Shown one piece after another: positions 41,143-51,579 of a DNA stretch of 64,000 bases. Made by a program: the position numbers and the translations under genes. The notes beneath the pieces are model-generated. The model saw only the letters and a program-made list of their open reading frames with translations. It ran no database searches and was not told the DNA's origin. Position 1 is the stretch's first letter, and each line of letters opens with the position of its first letter. Source of the stretch: Borrelia parkeri (GTDB lineage Bacteria; Spirochaetota; Spirochaetia; Borreliales; Borreliaceae); contig NZ_CP073159.1 in NCBI RefSeq assembly GCF_023035815.1, positions 862,406 to 926,405 of the forward strand. The letters run 5' to 3'.

Positions 41143-43983
41143 TTGAGAGAAAAAATTACTGTCAGAGGTGCAAGAGAGCATAATTTAAAAAATGTTAATG
41201 TTGATATTCCAAGGAATAGTTTGGTAGTGATATCTGGAAAGAGTGGTTCTGGTAAGTCATCTTTGGCTTTTGATACAATTTTTGCAGAAGGGCAGAGAAG
41301 ATATATGGAGTCTGTGTCATCTTATGCAAGGCAGTTTTTGGGAGTAATGAAAAAACCCAATGTTGAGTATATAGGCGGACTCTCTCCTTCTATTTCAATT
41401 GAGCAGAGGACAATAAGCAGTAATCCAAGGTCAACTGTTGGTACAATTACTGAAATTTATGATTATTATAGATTGCTATTTGCTAAAATTGGTAAGCCAT
41501 ATTGTCCAAATGATGGAAGTTTAATAGAGGAACAATCTTTAGATAATATGATTAATACTATTTTAAGTTATGCTGAAGGGTCTAAGGTTATATTATTTGC
41601 GCCTGTTGTTATGGGTGCAAAGGGTGCTCATAAAAAAGAGCTTGAAAAGATATTAAATCAAGGGTTTAGTAGGGTAAGAGTAGATTCTCAAGATTATTTG
41701 ATAGAAGACGCTGTTAATTTGAGCTTAGATAAAAATAAGAAACATAATATTGAAATTATAGTAGACAGAATAAAATTGAGTAGTAATGTAAGAATTAGAC
41801 TTTCAGAATCTATTGAGACTGCTTTATCGATTTCTAATGGGTATTTACGTGTAGAAATTGAAAATGATTTAGAAAAAATAGATAAAATCTTTACAGAACA
41901 TAATAGTTGTCCTCTGTGTGGTTTTTCTCTTCCTGTCATAGAACCAAGGCTTTTTTCGTTTAATAGTCCATTTGGAGCTTGTAGTGAATGTTCGGGTCTT
42001 GGCATTACACTTGATTTTGATTTTGAGAAGATTTGTCCTAATGTTAAGCTTTCTTTTAATGATGATGCATTTATTACCTTTAAACCCAGTTCGTCTTGGG
42101 CTTTATCAATTTTTAAGGGACTTTCTAAACATTATGGTTTTAGTTTAGATACTCCTATAAAAGATATTTCTGAAGATATTCTTAAAAAGATTTTGTATGG
42201 CGCCAATGAAAAGATAGATTTTATCTATCAATCTAAAGAAATGAAGAGTAAAGAAATAAAAGGTGGTTTTTATTATTCTAAGGAATTTGAGGGCCTTATT
42301 CCTCTTTTAAAGAGGCGTTATCTTGCAACTGAATCTGAGAGTGCTAGATTATTTTATGAGGGTTTAATGTCTCGCAAAACTTGCAATTCTTGCAAAGGTA
42401 AGCGATTAAGTCTTGGGGCTTTGTCTGTTAAGTTGTGTGGTAAAGATATTCAAGAACTTAGTAATCTTTCTGTTATAGATTCTTATTCTTTTTTTGATAA
42501 GATTGAGCTTGATGAGCTTGATGTTAAAATTTCTAGGGAGATTTTAAAAGAAATTAAAAGTAGGCTTAAATTTTTGATTGATGTTGGACTTTCTTATTTA
42601 TATTTAGATAGGATGTCTGGAACTCTTTCAGGGGGTGAGGCTCAACGAATTAGACTTGCTACTCAAATAGGCTCGGCTCTTGCTGGAGTTCTTTATGTCC
42701 TTGATGAGCCTAGTATTGGATTACATCAAAGGGATAATGAAAAATTAATAAGTACTCTTGTTAATTTGAAAGAACTTGGTAATACGGTAATTGTTGTAGA
42801 GCATGATGAGCAGACTTTGCGTACCGCTGATTATATTATTGATGTTGGACCTGGAGCTGGAATTTATGGTGGAGAAATAGTTGCTAATGGAACTTTATCT
42901 GATATTTTAAATAATGACCATAGTGTGACTGGCAAGTATTTAAGCGGTCAACTTAAAATAGAAGTTCCAAAAATAAGACGTAAAGTAGGAAAAGCTGAAA
43001 TTGTACTCTTAAATGCTAGTAAAAATAATTTAAAAAATATTAATGTGCGTATTCCTTTGGGAGTTTTTACTGTAATAACAGGAGTTTCTGGTAGTGGGAA
43101 GAGTACCCTTCTTAATGAGATATTATATCCTGCTCTTGATAGTAGGTTAAAATCAAATACAAGTTATTTTGATGGTTTTGGGGATGTCATTGGGTATGAG
43201 CAAATTGATAAAGTTATTCAAGTAAATCAAAAACCAATAGGTAAAACACCAAGATCAAATCCTGCAACTTATGTTGGATTTTTTACGGAGATTAGGGAAC
43301 TTTTTGCAAAGCTTCCAGAGTCTAAAGCAAGAGGTTTTAAGGCTGGTAGATTTTCTTTTAATGTTAAGGGTGGGCGTTGTGAAAAATGTCAAGGTGATGG
43401 ATATCTAAATATTCAGATGCATTTTTTGCCTGATGTTTTTGTTCCCTGTGATTTGTGCAAGGGAAAAAAATTTAATGAGGAAACTTTGGAGATTAGGTAT
43501 AAGGGAAAGAATATTTATGATGTTTTAGAAATGAGTGTCCTTGAGGCTAAAAGTTTTTTTGAAAATATTCCAAAGGTTAATCATTATTTAGAGATTTTAA
43601 AAGAAGTGGGACTTGAATATATTAAATTAGGTCAAGCATCAACAACCCTTTCAGGAGGAGAGGCTCAGCGGATCAAATTGGCTTTTGAGCTTGGCAAAAA
43701 GAGTACAGGAAAGACTTTTTATATTATTGATGAACCAACAACAGGTTTGCATTTTGATGATATAAGAAAATTGTTAGAGGTATTGCAATTGCTTGTTCAA
43801 AATGGAAATACTGTAGTTCTTATAGAACATAATTTAGATGTGATTAAACAGGCAGATTATATAATAGACTTAGGTCCTGAGGGTGGAGTATCTGGAGGAA
43901 ATATTGTTGTATCTGGAACTCCTGAAGAGGTTGCAAAATGCAAGAGTTCCTATACGGGAATGTTTTTAAAAGATCTTTTGTAA
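41143..43983 (+). CDS. uvrA: UvrABC excinuclease subunit A
   Basis: A 946-residue damage-sensing ABC ATPase with two nucleotide-binding halves. Walker A sites are [17 protein letters not shown] and TGVSGSGKSTLLNEIL; signatures are GTLSGGEAQRIRLATQIGS and TTLSGGEAQRIKLA. Zinc modules show CPLCG...CSECSG and CEKCQGDG...CDLCKGKKF. The start is a TTG at 41143 with GAGGAG (41129-41134) 8 bases upstream. The lptD start lies inside its 3' end (46 bp overlap). Confidence 0.97.
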   Translation: MREKITVRGAREHNLKNVNVDIPRNSLVVISGKSGSGKSSLAFDTIFAEGQRRYMESVSSYARQFLGVMKKPNVEYIGGLSPSISIEQRTISSNPRSTVGTITEIYDYYRLLFAKIGKPYCPNDGSLIEEQSLDNMINTILSYAEGSKVILFAPVVMGAKGAHKKELEKILNQGFSRVRVDSQDYLIEDAVNLSLDKNKKHNIEIIVDRIKLSSNVRIRLSESIETALSISNGYLRVEIENDLEKIDKIFTEHNSCPLCGFSLPVIEPRLFSFNSPFGACSECSGLGITLDFDFEKICPNVKLSFNDDAFITFKPSSSWALSIFKGLSKHYGFSLDTPIKDISEDILKKILYGANEKIDFIYQSKEMKSKEIKGGFYYSKEFEGLIPLLKRRYLATESESARLFYEGLMSRKTCNSCKGKRLSLGALSVKLCGKDIQELSNLSVIDSYSFFDKIELDELDVKISREILKEIKSRLKFLIDVGLSYLYLDRMSGTLSGGEAQRIRLATQIGSALAGVLYVLDEPSIGLHQRDNEKLISTLVNLKELGNTVIVVEHDEQTLRTADYIIDVGPGAGIYGGEIVANGTLSDILNNDHSVTGKYLSGQLKIEVPKIRRKVGKAEIVLLNASKNNLKNINVRIPLGVFTVITGVSGSGKSTLLNEILYPALDSRLKSNTSYFDGFGDVIGYEQIDKVIQVNQKPIGKTPRSNPATYVGFFTEIRELFAKLPESKARGFKAGRFSFNVKGGRCEKCQGDGYLNIQMHFLPDVFVPCDLCKGKKFNEETLEIRYKGKNIYDVLEMSVLEAKSFFENIPKVNHYLEILKEVGLEYIKLGQASTTLSGGEAQRIKLAFELGKKSTGKTFYIIDEPTTGLHFDDIRKLLEVLQLLVQNGNTVVLIEHNLDVIKQADYIIDLGPEGGVSGGNIVVSGTPEEVAKCKSSYTGMFLKDLL

Positions 43984-46900
43984 TATTATTTTTAGTAAAT
44001 ATTTTTAATTGTTTTATCTTATTTGCTCAAGATGTTAATGATAAGAAAAGTTTAAAAGATAAAAAAAATTTAACTTTAATGCAAAAAGCTAATTTGAAAG
44101 AACTCGAACTTTCTAGTGATGAAGATTTGAAAAAATGGGCATTAAGAGAAGGTATTGAAGAAAAAGATCTTTCTAAGATAAAGTCATTACTTTTGGAAAA
44201 ATTTGGTATATCCCCTGAACTTTTTTCAAAAGATAGCAAAGATGTAGGCAGATATAAAATAATCATTGAGAGTACAGATAATCTTGAAAATTTTACTTAT
44301 GAGATTACTGGGGATGAAACTATCATATTTAAAGGGAAAGTAAATCTTGTTATTGAAGACGTTAAAGAGAATAAAAAGCATAATATTAAGGGTGATAAAA
44401 TTATTTTTAATAAAAATTCCAAGAAGCTTTTTTCTAGTGGAAATGTCGAATATAAATTTGATTTAAGTACTGATGAAAAGTTATATTTTTATGGCGGTGA
44501 ATTATTTATTGATTTTGATTCTCAGAATTTTCTTCTCAAAAATGGAATTGTTCAAAAGAAAATGAATAAGAATTTAATTGATCATATTGTTTCATTTGGG
44601 GGAAAAGTTTTAAGGAGATTGGATAATGATTCAAATATCTTAGAAGAGGCTTTTATTACAACTAGTAAGATTCCAGAACCTTATTATTCTATTAGAGCCT
44701 CTAAGATATGGATTTTGCCATCTGGGGACCTTGGTATTTTAAATGCTGTGTTTTATATAGGAAGAGTACCTATATTCTATATCCCATTCTTTTTTAAACC
44801 AGGTGATAGTTTGTTTTTTAATCCGTCTTTAGGATATTCTTCAAGGAAAGGTCTTACTCTTTTTAATACTGTATATTTACTGGGGAAAAAATCTGCTAAT
44901 ATTGATGAAGTTTCTTTTTTAGATTTTGATTTTCATTCAGTATACAATTCAGATAAAAAACCTTATATTAGAAATGGTTATTTAACTTATTTCTTTGCAG
45001 AGGATATTGTCTCTAAAGTTAATCAAGACTATGTTAAATTGATTTTTGATATTTATTCTAATTTGGGGTTTTATTCAGGTATTGATTTTAATTTAGGTGA
45101 TACTTTAGATCTTTTTAAAACTTTTGAAGGTAGTTTTGGCATAGGCTTGACAAGAACTCTATATAAGCATAATCTCTCCGGTGACTATCGCCCTTTTGAG
45201 GGTAATAGTATCAATTACTCCCTTTTTAGTTTTGATAATATAAATAAGGGTGACATATTTGGATTTGAGGTTCCCTTTAGGTATTTGCTTAAATCTAAGT
45301 CTGAATTTTTAATCAGTGATGCGCTTTTTTCATTGATTTTTGAGCATTATTCAGATCCTTATGTGATGATTGACTTTAAAGATAGATTAGAGAGTGCAAC
45401 ATTTTTTTCCGTTTTAAGTCCTCTAAAAGATTCATCAGAAACAGAAAAGATGATAAGAACATTTGATTGGAATTTATCTTCTTTTTATAATCGAACTTTT
45501 GATAATAATACCCTTATTGATTATAGATTAAATAATCTTGGATTTACTTTTAAATTGGCAAATTATGAGAATATTTTTGGTAAAAATCCTAAAAGCATTA
45601 AAGATCCAACTAGAAAATGGTTTTATTTGGAGAGAATTTATCTGCCTTATATCGATTTAAATTTTCAGAAAGAGCTTTATAATAACAGTTGGACTTCTCT
45701 TTCTGATTCTAAGGGTAAAGAAATAATTATGGTACCCAAGATCAAAAATATTGGAGATAATGTTGAGGATGATAAAGATAAAAGTAATTACAAGAAACTT
45801 GAGGAAAAAAAAGATTTAACCAAAGATTTTTATTTATCTCCCAAGCCAATTGTTTCTAATGATCTGAGTAAGCGAGATTCTTTTTATATAAGATTGGGTA
45901 TGAATCCTTATTTTAAAAATAATATATTTTTTGATAATTCTAAATTTAAGTCTCCCCAGGAGTTTAAATATGATGTGAAGACCTATTTGTTTGAGATTAA
46001 AAATAAAATAGATTTAAAATTTCATGCTGATTTTTATAATCGGATTGTTACTTTTGAAGATGTTTTGTATCTTAATACTATTGAGTATAATCCTTTAGAC
46101 AAAGATTATAATTTAGTCGATAAAGACAAGAAGGGCGAACATTCACTTATTAATAAAATTAATTTAAATTTATTGCCTTTTATGCTGTATCCTGCTTTTT
46201 CTCGGAGTAATATTAAGTTTGAGAATAAAATTACTCTTTATTCATTTGATAAAAAGTATGATAGAGATTCTAAAATGTTGGATGGCAAGAGTAATTCTGT
46301 TTTTTTGAAAAGTTCTGAGACTTTGCATCAAGAATTGAATTTTGGCTTGATTTATGACTATAGATTTTTTACTACTAGTCTTTCAGGTGTGCTGAAGAAT
46401 ACTTTTGAAAGTATATATGCTTCTTCTGAGCTTAAGTTTGCGATGGAATTTCCTTATTTGTTACAAGAAGTAGGTATTGGAATTAAATATGATAAGAAAT
46501 TTAAGGAAGACGAGAAGAAGTCTGTTTTGAAAAATACTTCTATTAATTTAAAACCTTTAAAACCCATTTCTCCTTATAAGAATTTAGAGATGCATCCTGC
46601 TTTGTATTATAAGATAGAGCCAAGATATTTAGATTATTTAAAGCTTATCTTTCTGGTTGCTTATGATCCTTTGATTAATGGGGTATCTGAACTTTCGTTT
46701 AAGTTTAGTGCTTATGATTTTAGATTTGAATTTGCTATGAAAAATGATTTTGAGTATAAGTATGATAAATTGATTAGCGATTTTGCGAAGGTAGGCTCTA
46801 CAACTAAACTTATTCCGTATTCTTTAAGTTTTCAGTATAAAAAAGATTTATATGATTTTAAGTTTTTTGATGAAAAATTTAAAATTGGACTGGGAACAGA

Positions 46901-47381
46901 TGTTGGATGGAAAATGAATTTGCAAAAATTTGTTGATAATGAATTTTGGGCTGAGTTTACTTTTAAGTTTAGGTATACTAAGTTTTTTGAGTTGAATTTT
47001 TCAACTCGTTCTATTAATACTAAAACTTTTAGATATTTTGGAGGATATATGGAACAGGTTGAGCTTGAAACGGTTAATCTGTTTGCAGATCTGTTTAAGT
47101 CATTTAATTTCTTTAATATTCAGGATAGAAAGGATTCATTATTTAAAATCAAGAAAATTAGTACGAGCTTTAAATTTAATTTTTATGATTGGCAATTTGT
47201 CGGGGAGTATAGTTTAAGTCCAGATATTTTAAAGGATAATAGCGGTAGGTATTCTTCTATTTGGAGAAATAATTTTTCAATTTATATTTCTTGGAATTTC
47301 TTTGAACCTGTTAAATCATCGTTGGAAAGTAATTCAAGTACTAATTATGAACTTTTAATTAACCGTAAATCTAAGAAATAA
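43938..47381 (+). CDS. lptD: LptD/OstA-family outer-membrane protein
   Basis: An 1147-residue protein with a signal sequence (SFVILFLVNIFNCFILFAQ), a charged region, an OstA/LptA-like beta-jellyroll domain (about 95-210: DETIIFKGKVNLVIED, KGDKIIFNKNSKKLFSSGNVEY) and a large C-terminal beta-barrel rich in aromatic strands, with IPIFYIPFFFKPGDSLFFNPSLGYSS-type LptD motifs near residue 275-300. In Gram-negatives LptD inserts LPS in the outer leaflet. Borrelia lacks LPS; work on the B. burgdorferi homologue (BB0838) points to surface lipoprotein export, as I recall. A GAGG lies upstream of the ATG, which is inside uvrA. Confidence 0.88.
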   Translation: MQEFLYGNVFKRSFVILFLVNIFNCFILFAQDVNDKKSLKDKKNLTLMQKANLKELELSSDEDLKKWALREGIEEKDLSKIKSLLLEKFGISPELFSKDSKDVGRYKIIIESTDNLENFTYEITGDETIIFKGKVNLVIEDVKENKKHNIKGDKIIFNKNSKKLFSSGNVEYKFDLSTDEKLYFYGGELFIDFDSQNFLLKNGIVQKKMNKNLIDHIVSFGGKVLRRLDNDSNILEEAFITTSKIPEPYYSIRASKIWILPSGDLGILNAVFYIGRVPIFYIPFFFKPGDSLFFNPSLGYSSRKGLTLFNTVYLLGKKSANIDEVSFLDFDFHSVYNSDKKPYIRNGYLTYFFAEDIVSKVNQDYVKLIFDIYSNLGFYSGIDFNLGDTLDLFKTFEGSFGIGLTRTLYKHNLSGDYRPFEGNSINYSLFSFDNINKGDIFGFEVPFRYLLKSKSEFLISDALFSLIFEHYSDPYVMIDFKDRLESATFFSVLSPLKDSSETEKMIRTFDWNLSSFYNRTFDNNTLIDYRLNNLGFTFKLANYENIFGKNPKSIKDPTRKWFYLERIYLPYIDLNFQKELYNNSWTSLSDSKGKEIIMVPKIKNIGDNVEDDKDKSNYKKLEEKKDLTKDFYLSPKPIVSNDLSKRDSFYIRLGMNPYFKNNIFFDNSKFKSPQEFKYDVKTYLFEIKNKIDLKFHADFYNRIVTFEDVLYLNTIEYNPLDKDYNLVDKDKKGEHSLINKINLNLLPFMLYPAFSRSNIKFENKITLYSFDKKYDRDSKMLDGKSNSVFLKSSETLHQELNFGLIYDYRFFTTSLSGVLKNTFESIYASSELKFAMEFPYLLQEVGIGIKYDKKFKEDEKKSVLKNTSINLKPLKPISPYKNLEMHPALYYKIEPRYLDYLKLIFLVAYDPLINGVSELSFKFSAYDFRFEFAMKNDFEYKYDKLISDFAKVGSTTKLIPYSLSFQYKKDLYDFKFFDEKFKIGLGTDVGWKMNLQKFVDNEFWAEFTFKFRYTKFFELNFSTRSINTKTFRYFGGYMEQVELETVNLFADLFKSFNFFNIQDRKDSLFKIKKISTSFKFNFYDWQFVGEYSLSPDILKDNSGRYSSIWRNNFSIYISWNFFEPVKSSLESNSSTNYELLINRKSKK

Positions 47382-47436
47382 ATAGTACTAGCTGATTATC
47401 TATTTAAAATAATTCTTTTTATAGTTTTGAACTTTT

Positions 47437-47958
47437 TTACGTTTTTGGGATTCTTGATATTACAATATCAATGGTTTGGTTTGGATTAATGTTAGTTTTT
47501 GTTATGCTCAGTTTTAAAGTAGCTGGATATTTAATTTCGTTAAATATATGTTTTTGTATTTTTGAGTTATTGATTGAGATCTTAGTGTTTTGCTCAGGTT
47601 TCTCTAATAAATAAATTTTAAATGTTTGAGAAGTTTTTGGTCCAATTAATAATTCTTTATATTTATTTTTATAAATTTTGAGGTTATTTATTAGTTTAGT
47701 ATCATTTTTTGTTGTAACGATGTTTTTAGAATTTAAATTTGTATGTTGCCAGTTTATTTTTACAATTTCGTCACTTGTATTTGTAAACTCAATATATATG
47801 TATTCGCCTGTTGCCTCAATATTGTCTACATTAATATATTGGGCATTGGATTTTATTATCTTAAAATTTGTTTTATATTCTTGTTTAAACTTTATTGTAG
47901 TACATGAGATTATGATCAGTATGATTATGCATATTTTAAAAATATTTTGTGTTCTCAT
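47437..47958 (-). CDS. Small lipoprotein of unknown function
   Basis: A 173-residue protein with a lipoprotein signal (FKICIIILIIISC, Cys near residue 19). The mature part looks beta-rich: ATGEYIYIEFTNTSDEIVKINW resembles an Ig-like or FixG-type strand pattern, and the C-terminus has PATLKLSITKTN. No family recognised. It is last in a three-gene minus-strand group after the papain-like lipoprotein and RNase H genes. Confidence 0.75.
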   Translation of the reverse strand: MRTQNIFKICIIILIIISCTTIKFKQEYKTNFKIIKSNAQYINVDNIEATGEYIYIEFTNTSDEIVKINWQHTNLNSKNIVTTKNDTKLINNLKIYKNKYKELLIGPKTSQTFKIYLLEKPEQNTKISINNSKIQKHIFNEIKYPATLKLSITKTNINPNQTIDIVISRIPKT

Positions 47959-47984
47959 GTGTTTTGCTTTATATAAATATTATT

Positions 47985-48575
47985 TTATCTTTTATGGAAG
48001 CCAAGATCCGCAATATTATTGTCTCCTGATATCAATAATACCGATCCTCCCTTTTCTTCAAAAGTGTGTCTTAATTTGGTCACATTTTGAATTAATTTGA
48101 TAGTATTTTTGTTTAAGTTTTTATTGTAAAATCCTTTAGACCAATAATCAATTACTAGTTTACTATCTCCAAATATGTTCTTTGTGTCTTCTTGTAATGC
48201 TATTTTGAGTGCAATATACAATCCTAAAAGTTCGCCATAATTGTTGCTAATTCCATCAAAATCTTTAACGTAGTAATTATTATAATCATTAATTAGATTT
48301 TGATCTATTACTTTGTTTAGTATGGATACTCCTTTTTCATTAACAACTCTAATTTCTACTCCTTTGCCTCTTCCAGTTCCAGAGTCAAAGTATATTCCTG
48401 CTGGGTAGATATCGTTCTTTCCATCTCTTGAGAGCCAATTTTTTGCTTCTTCTTTTGTTTTGAAGCTCTTTATTTTATTTTTTTGTCCTACAATTTTGTT
48501 TTTGCATTCTTCCCAAGATGTAAAGATCATTTTTTCATTTTTGTCGTTTAATATGCATGCGTAGTATTTTTTCAT
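47985..48575 (-). CDS. Ribonuclease HI with N-terminal viroplasmin-like domain
   Basis: A 196-residue enzyme degrading RNA in RNA-DNA hybrids. Residues 1-50 (KKYYACILNDKNEKMIFTSW, CKNKIVG, KSFKTKEEAKNWL) match the caulimovirus viroplasmin/RNase H1 N-terminal hybrid-binding fold. The RNase H core shows the catalytic acids: Asp in IYFDSGTG, Glu in YGELLGLYIAL, Asp in IFGDSKLVIDYW and a final Asp in GDNNIADLG. It is 6 bp downstream of the lipoprotein gene on the same strand. R-loop or primer removal are the expected roles. Confidence 0.85.
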   Translation of the reverse strand: MKKYYACILNDKNEKMIFTSWEECKNKIVGQKNKIKSFKTKEEAKNWLSRDGKNDIYPAGIYFDSGTGRGKGVEIRVVNEKGVSILNKVIDQNLINDYNNYYVKDFDGISNNYGELLGLYIALKIALQEDTKNIFGDSKLVIDYWSKGFYNKNLNKNTIKLIQNVTKLRHTFEEKGGSVLLISGDNNIADLGFHKR

Positions 48576-48581
48576 GTTGAA

Positions 48582-50174
48582 TTAACTCCCTAAGCACCAA
48601 GAATTAATTATATTGCAAGATCTACCAAACCTTTTTTCTTTTGAACTTTTTATTTCTATTGAATCTTTTATTTCTCTATTATACCCAATAAATTTTTCTC
48701 TAAGAGTTGGTTTTATAACTCTTTTTGGTAACATACTGGGAAATATTCCTGATATTGTGTATGACATATAAAAATCGTAAGCAGCTGCATTTATCTCTCC
48801 AGGAGTCACTACACCAGATACTTCATAATTTCTTGAGACATCAAGACCAGCTATTCTGTATGTTCTGTCAACTACTAATGAACAATAAGTTTTATGGTGG
48901 ATTTCTTCAAGATTAATTGAGTCAGTCCACATATTAGAAGACAACAGGGGAACCATATATCCAAAATTATTGTCAACATATCTGTTTTTAGCAAAATTTA
49001 TTGCTTTTTGAATAGTTCTTTTATCTGTTATGGGTGAGAAGATTTTTAGTATCCTTGATTGTATATAAGTTGTGAGTTTTTCATAGCCTGAACCTTGAAC
49101 AGATGCTGTGTCAAATTTGATTTGATTGCTTGTGATTACTGATTTTATATCGAAGCTGTCTTCTCCTTTAAATACAATTTTTTTTGTATTGTCATACTTA
49201 TCAGCGTCAAATATTCCTGTGTGTTGCCAAAAATAGAAAAAGTCAGTCCAATCTATTTTTGGTTTTATTAGCAGTATGTCTCCATTTGACAAAATGGATC
49301 TTAGTTTTTTCGGTGTTATTTCTATTCCTGTTTCTGGATCTATGATATTAGGGATTAAGTTGTAATTATTTGTTGAGTTTAATTTTTGTTGTGATTTTGT
49401 TGAATAGTATGAGTTATTGTATTCATCAGCAATTGTTTGTTTTTGCAGTATTTCTGTTATTTTGTTATTGTCAATTTGTAAATGAAGCATGAATCTCTTG
49501 AAATATTGTTTATCATTAATTTTTAATAATTGATTTGCTATTATGTGAGGAGACATGTATTCTATTCCGTTTATTATATCTTTATTGACAGCATAATTGG
49601 TTATGCTGTCTTGAGGGAAAAAAGAGTTAGTGTTTTCAATGGGTATATATCCCATATTTTTTTCGTAAAATATTTGTTCTAATGATGCTAAAATTTCCTT
49701 GTCTAAATACATTTGTGTTTCTGTTAGCTCTGTAAACTTTTTATTAAGTGAATTTGGTTTAATTTCGTCAGATTTTTTTCTAAAACTTGTATCAACTTTA
49801 ATGATTAGATATCCATTTATATTGCTTTGTTCAATGAATTTTTTCCATTCTTGTGAATTATTTAAGTGTCTTTGATAGGCCAGTAGATAGTTTTGTATTT
49901 CTTCTATTTTTTGGGGACTTATTTTTAAGTCTATTGCTAATGTTTTTAATAAATTGGGAGATCTTGTATGCTCTAATATTGTATCTATTAGATGTGATGG
50001 TATGTGATATGTAGTATATGTCATATTAGTTACGAGGGCATGATTAGGTGGATAGTGATGGGTTAACAGGATAGTATTTAAACCGTAATTTTGTTGATCA
50101 CTTTTGCTAAATAAAGAACACGAACATATTAGGTAGAAACTTATTAAATTGAATATATATGTAAGATGTTGCAT
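48582..50174 (-). CDS. Lipoprotein with YiiX/YaeF-like permuted papain domain
   Basis: A 530-residue protein with a lipoprotein-type signal (FNLISFYLICSC). The first 270 residues are helical and unassigned. The C-terminal region has the order of permuted NlpC/P60 (YiiX/YebB-like) hydrolases: NGDILLIKP, then FWQHTGIFDAD with a candidate catalytic His, a variable stretch, TYCSLVVDRTYRIAG with the candidate Cys, and VVTPGEI. Such enzymes cleave peptide or lipid amide bonds. Catalysis is inferred from motif order only. The gene heads a minus-strand group with RNase H and a lipoprotein. Confidence 0.72.
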   Translation of the reverse strand: MQHLTYIFNLISFYLICSCSLFSKSDQQNYGLNTILLTHHYPPNHALVTNMTYTTYHIPSHLIDTILEHTRSPNLLKTLAIDLKISPQKIEEIQNYLLAYQRHLNNSQEWKKFIEQSNINGYLIIKVDTSFRKKSDEIKPNSLNKKFTELTETQMYLDKEILASLEQIFYEKNMGYIPIENTNSFFPQDSITNYAVNKDIINGIEYMSPHIIANQLLKINDKQYFKRFMLHLQIDNNKITEILQKQTIADEYNNSYYSTKSQQKLNSTNNYNLIPNIIDPETGIEITPKKLRSILSNGDILLIKPKIDWTDFFYFWQHTGIFDADKYDNTKKIVFKGEDSFDIKSVITSNQIKFDTASVQGSGYEKLTTYIQSRILKIFSPITDKRTIQKAINFAKNRYVDNNFGYMVPLLSSNMWTDSINLEEIHHKTYCSLVVDRTYRIAGLDVSRNYEVSGVVTPGEINAAAYDFYMSYTISGIFPSMLPKRVIKPTLREKFIGYNREIKDSIEIKSSKEKRFGRSCNIINSWCLGS

Positions 50175-50277
50175 ATCAATATTTTATCATATTTAGTTAA
50201 GTATTAAGCTTGTTTGTTTTTTATAAGTTTTAATTATGTTGATTTTTTGTCGTTTAAGTTTTAATATATTAACCAAG

Positions 50278-50283
50278 TATAAT
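50278..50283 (+). promoter_or_regulatory. Candidate -10 element for the arc operon
   Basis: A consensus TATAAT (50278-50283) lies 47 bp before the arcA ATG in the 156-bp divergent region; no consensus -35 is seen at ideal spacing. AAATTTAAAATTTTTAAA-like A/T symmetry follows at 50284-50303. AGAGG precedes the ATG. Confidence 0.45.
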
Positions 50284-50330
50284 AAATTTAAAATTTTTAA
50301 ACTTTTTTATAAAAAATAGAGGTTTTTGTT

Positions 50331-51560
50331 ATGCAGTATTTAAAACCAATAAGTGTATTCTCAGAAATAGGTCGTTTAAAGAGAGTGTTGCTACATAGAC
50401 CAGGAGAAGAATTGGAAAATCTGACTCCTTCAATAATGCAAAGGTTATTGTTTGATGATATTCCTTATCTTGAAGTGGCAAGGCAAGAACACGATGCTTT
50501 TGCGGATATTTTAAGAAATAATGGAGTTGAAGTTGTCTATATTGAGGATTTAATTAGTGAAACTATTTCTCAGTGTGATAGTCTCAAAGATCAATTTATA
50601 TCACAATTTATTCTTGAAGCAGGGATTAGGACTGAGAATAAGACCCAAGCTTTGAAAAATTATTTTTATAATATGTCTGTTAATGACATGATTTCAAAAA
50701 TGATAGCTGGGGTTACAAGGGATGATCTTAAAAATTATAAATCTGATTCTCTGAACTCTTTAGTAAACAGTGAATATCCTTTAATTATTGATCCTATGCC
50801 CAATATACTCTTTACGAGGGATCCTTTTGCGAGTATTGGTCATGGTGTAACAATAAATAGGATGCAAACTAGGGTTAGACGTAGGGAAACAATATTTGCA
50901 GAGTATATTTTTAAATACCATCCTATTTATAGAGACAATGTTCCTATATGGTATACTAGAGATGAAGATACCACCTTGGAAGGTGGGGATGAGTTAGTTC
51001 TAAGTCGTGATGTTTTGGCTATTGGTGTTTCTGAGAGAACTGAATCTGAATCTGTTGAAAAAGTAGCCCGTAAACTTTTTGAACAAAAAACATCTTTTAG
51101 TACTATTTTAGCTTTTCAAATCCCACAAAGTAGGGCTTATATGCATCTAGATACGGTTTTTACTCAAATAGATCATACTACTTTTACAAGTTTTACTAGT
51201 GATGATATGAAATTTACCATTTATGCTTTGACTTATGATTTGGGTTCTGGCAATATTAAAGTTAAAAGTGAAAAGGCTAAATTGGAGGATATTTTAGGCT
51301 TCTATCTTGGAAGTAAGGTTAATATGATAAAGTGTGCTGGAGGGGATTTAATTCATGGAGCAAGGGAACAGTGGAATGATGGTGCTAACACTTTAGCAAT
51401 AGCACCTGGAGAAGTAATAGTTTATTCTAGGAATCATGTAACTAATAGATTGCTTGAGGAATTTGGGATTAAAGTTTATAAAATACCTTCTAGTGAGCTT
51501 TCACGAGGAAGAGGAGGCCCTAGATGTATGTCTATGCCTTTAATAAGGGAAGATATTTAG
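50331..51560 (+). CDS. arcA: Arginine deiminase
   Basis: Hydrolyses arginine to citrulline and ammonia. At 409 residues it has family length. It shows [21 protein letters not shown] at the N-terminus, [36 protein letters not shown] (substrate loop), MHLDTVF (catalytic His) and the nucleophilic Cys-399 in [12 protein letters not shown]. It is the first gene of an arcA-arcB-antiporter-arcC unit. In B. burgdorferi the homologue is BB0841. Confidence 0.97.
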   Translation: MQYLKPISVFSEIGRLKRVLLHRPGEELENLTPSIMQRLLFDDIPYLEVARQEHDAFADILRNNGVEVVYIEDLISETISQCDSLKDQFISQFILEAGIRTENKTQALKNYFYNMSVNDMISKMIAGVTRDDLKNYKSDSLNSLVNSEYPLIIDPMPNILFTRDPFASIGHGVTINRMQTRVRRRETIFAEYIFKYHPIYRDNVPIWYTRDEDTTLEGGDELVLSRDVLAIGVSERTESESVEKVARKLFEQKTSFSTILAFQIPQSRAYMHLDTVFTQIDHTTFTSFTSDDMKFTIYALTYDLGSGNIKVKSEKAKLEDILGFYLGSKVNMIKCAGGDLIHGAREQWNDGANTLAIAPGEVIVYSRNHVTNRLLEEFGIKVYKIPSSELSRGRGGPRCMSMPLIREDI

Positions 51561-51579
51561 TTTAATGGAGGAAATATTT

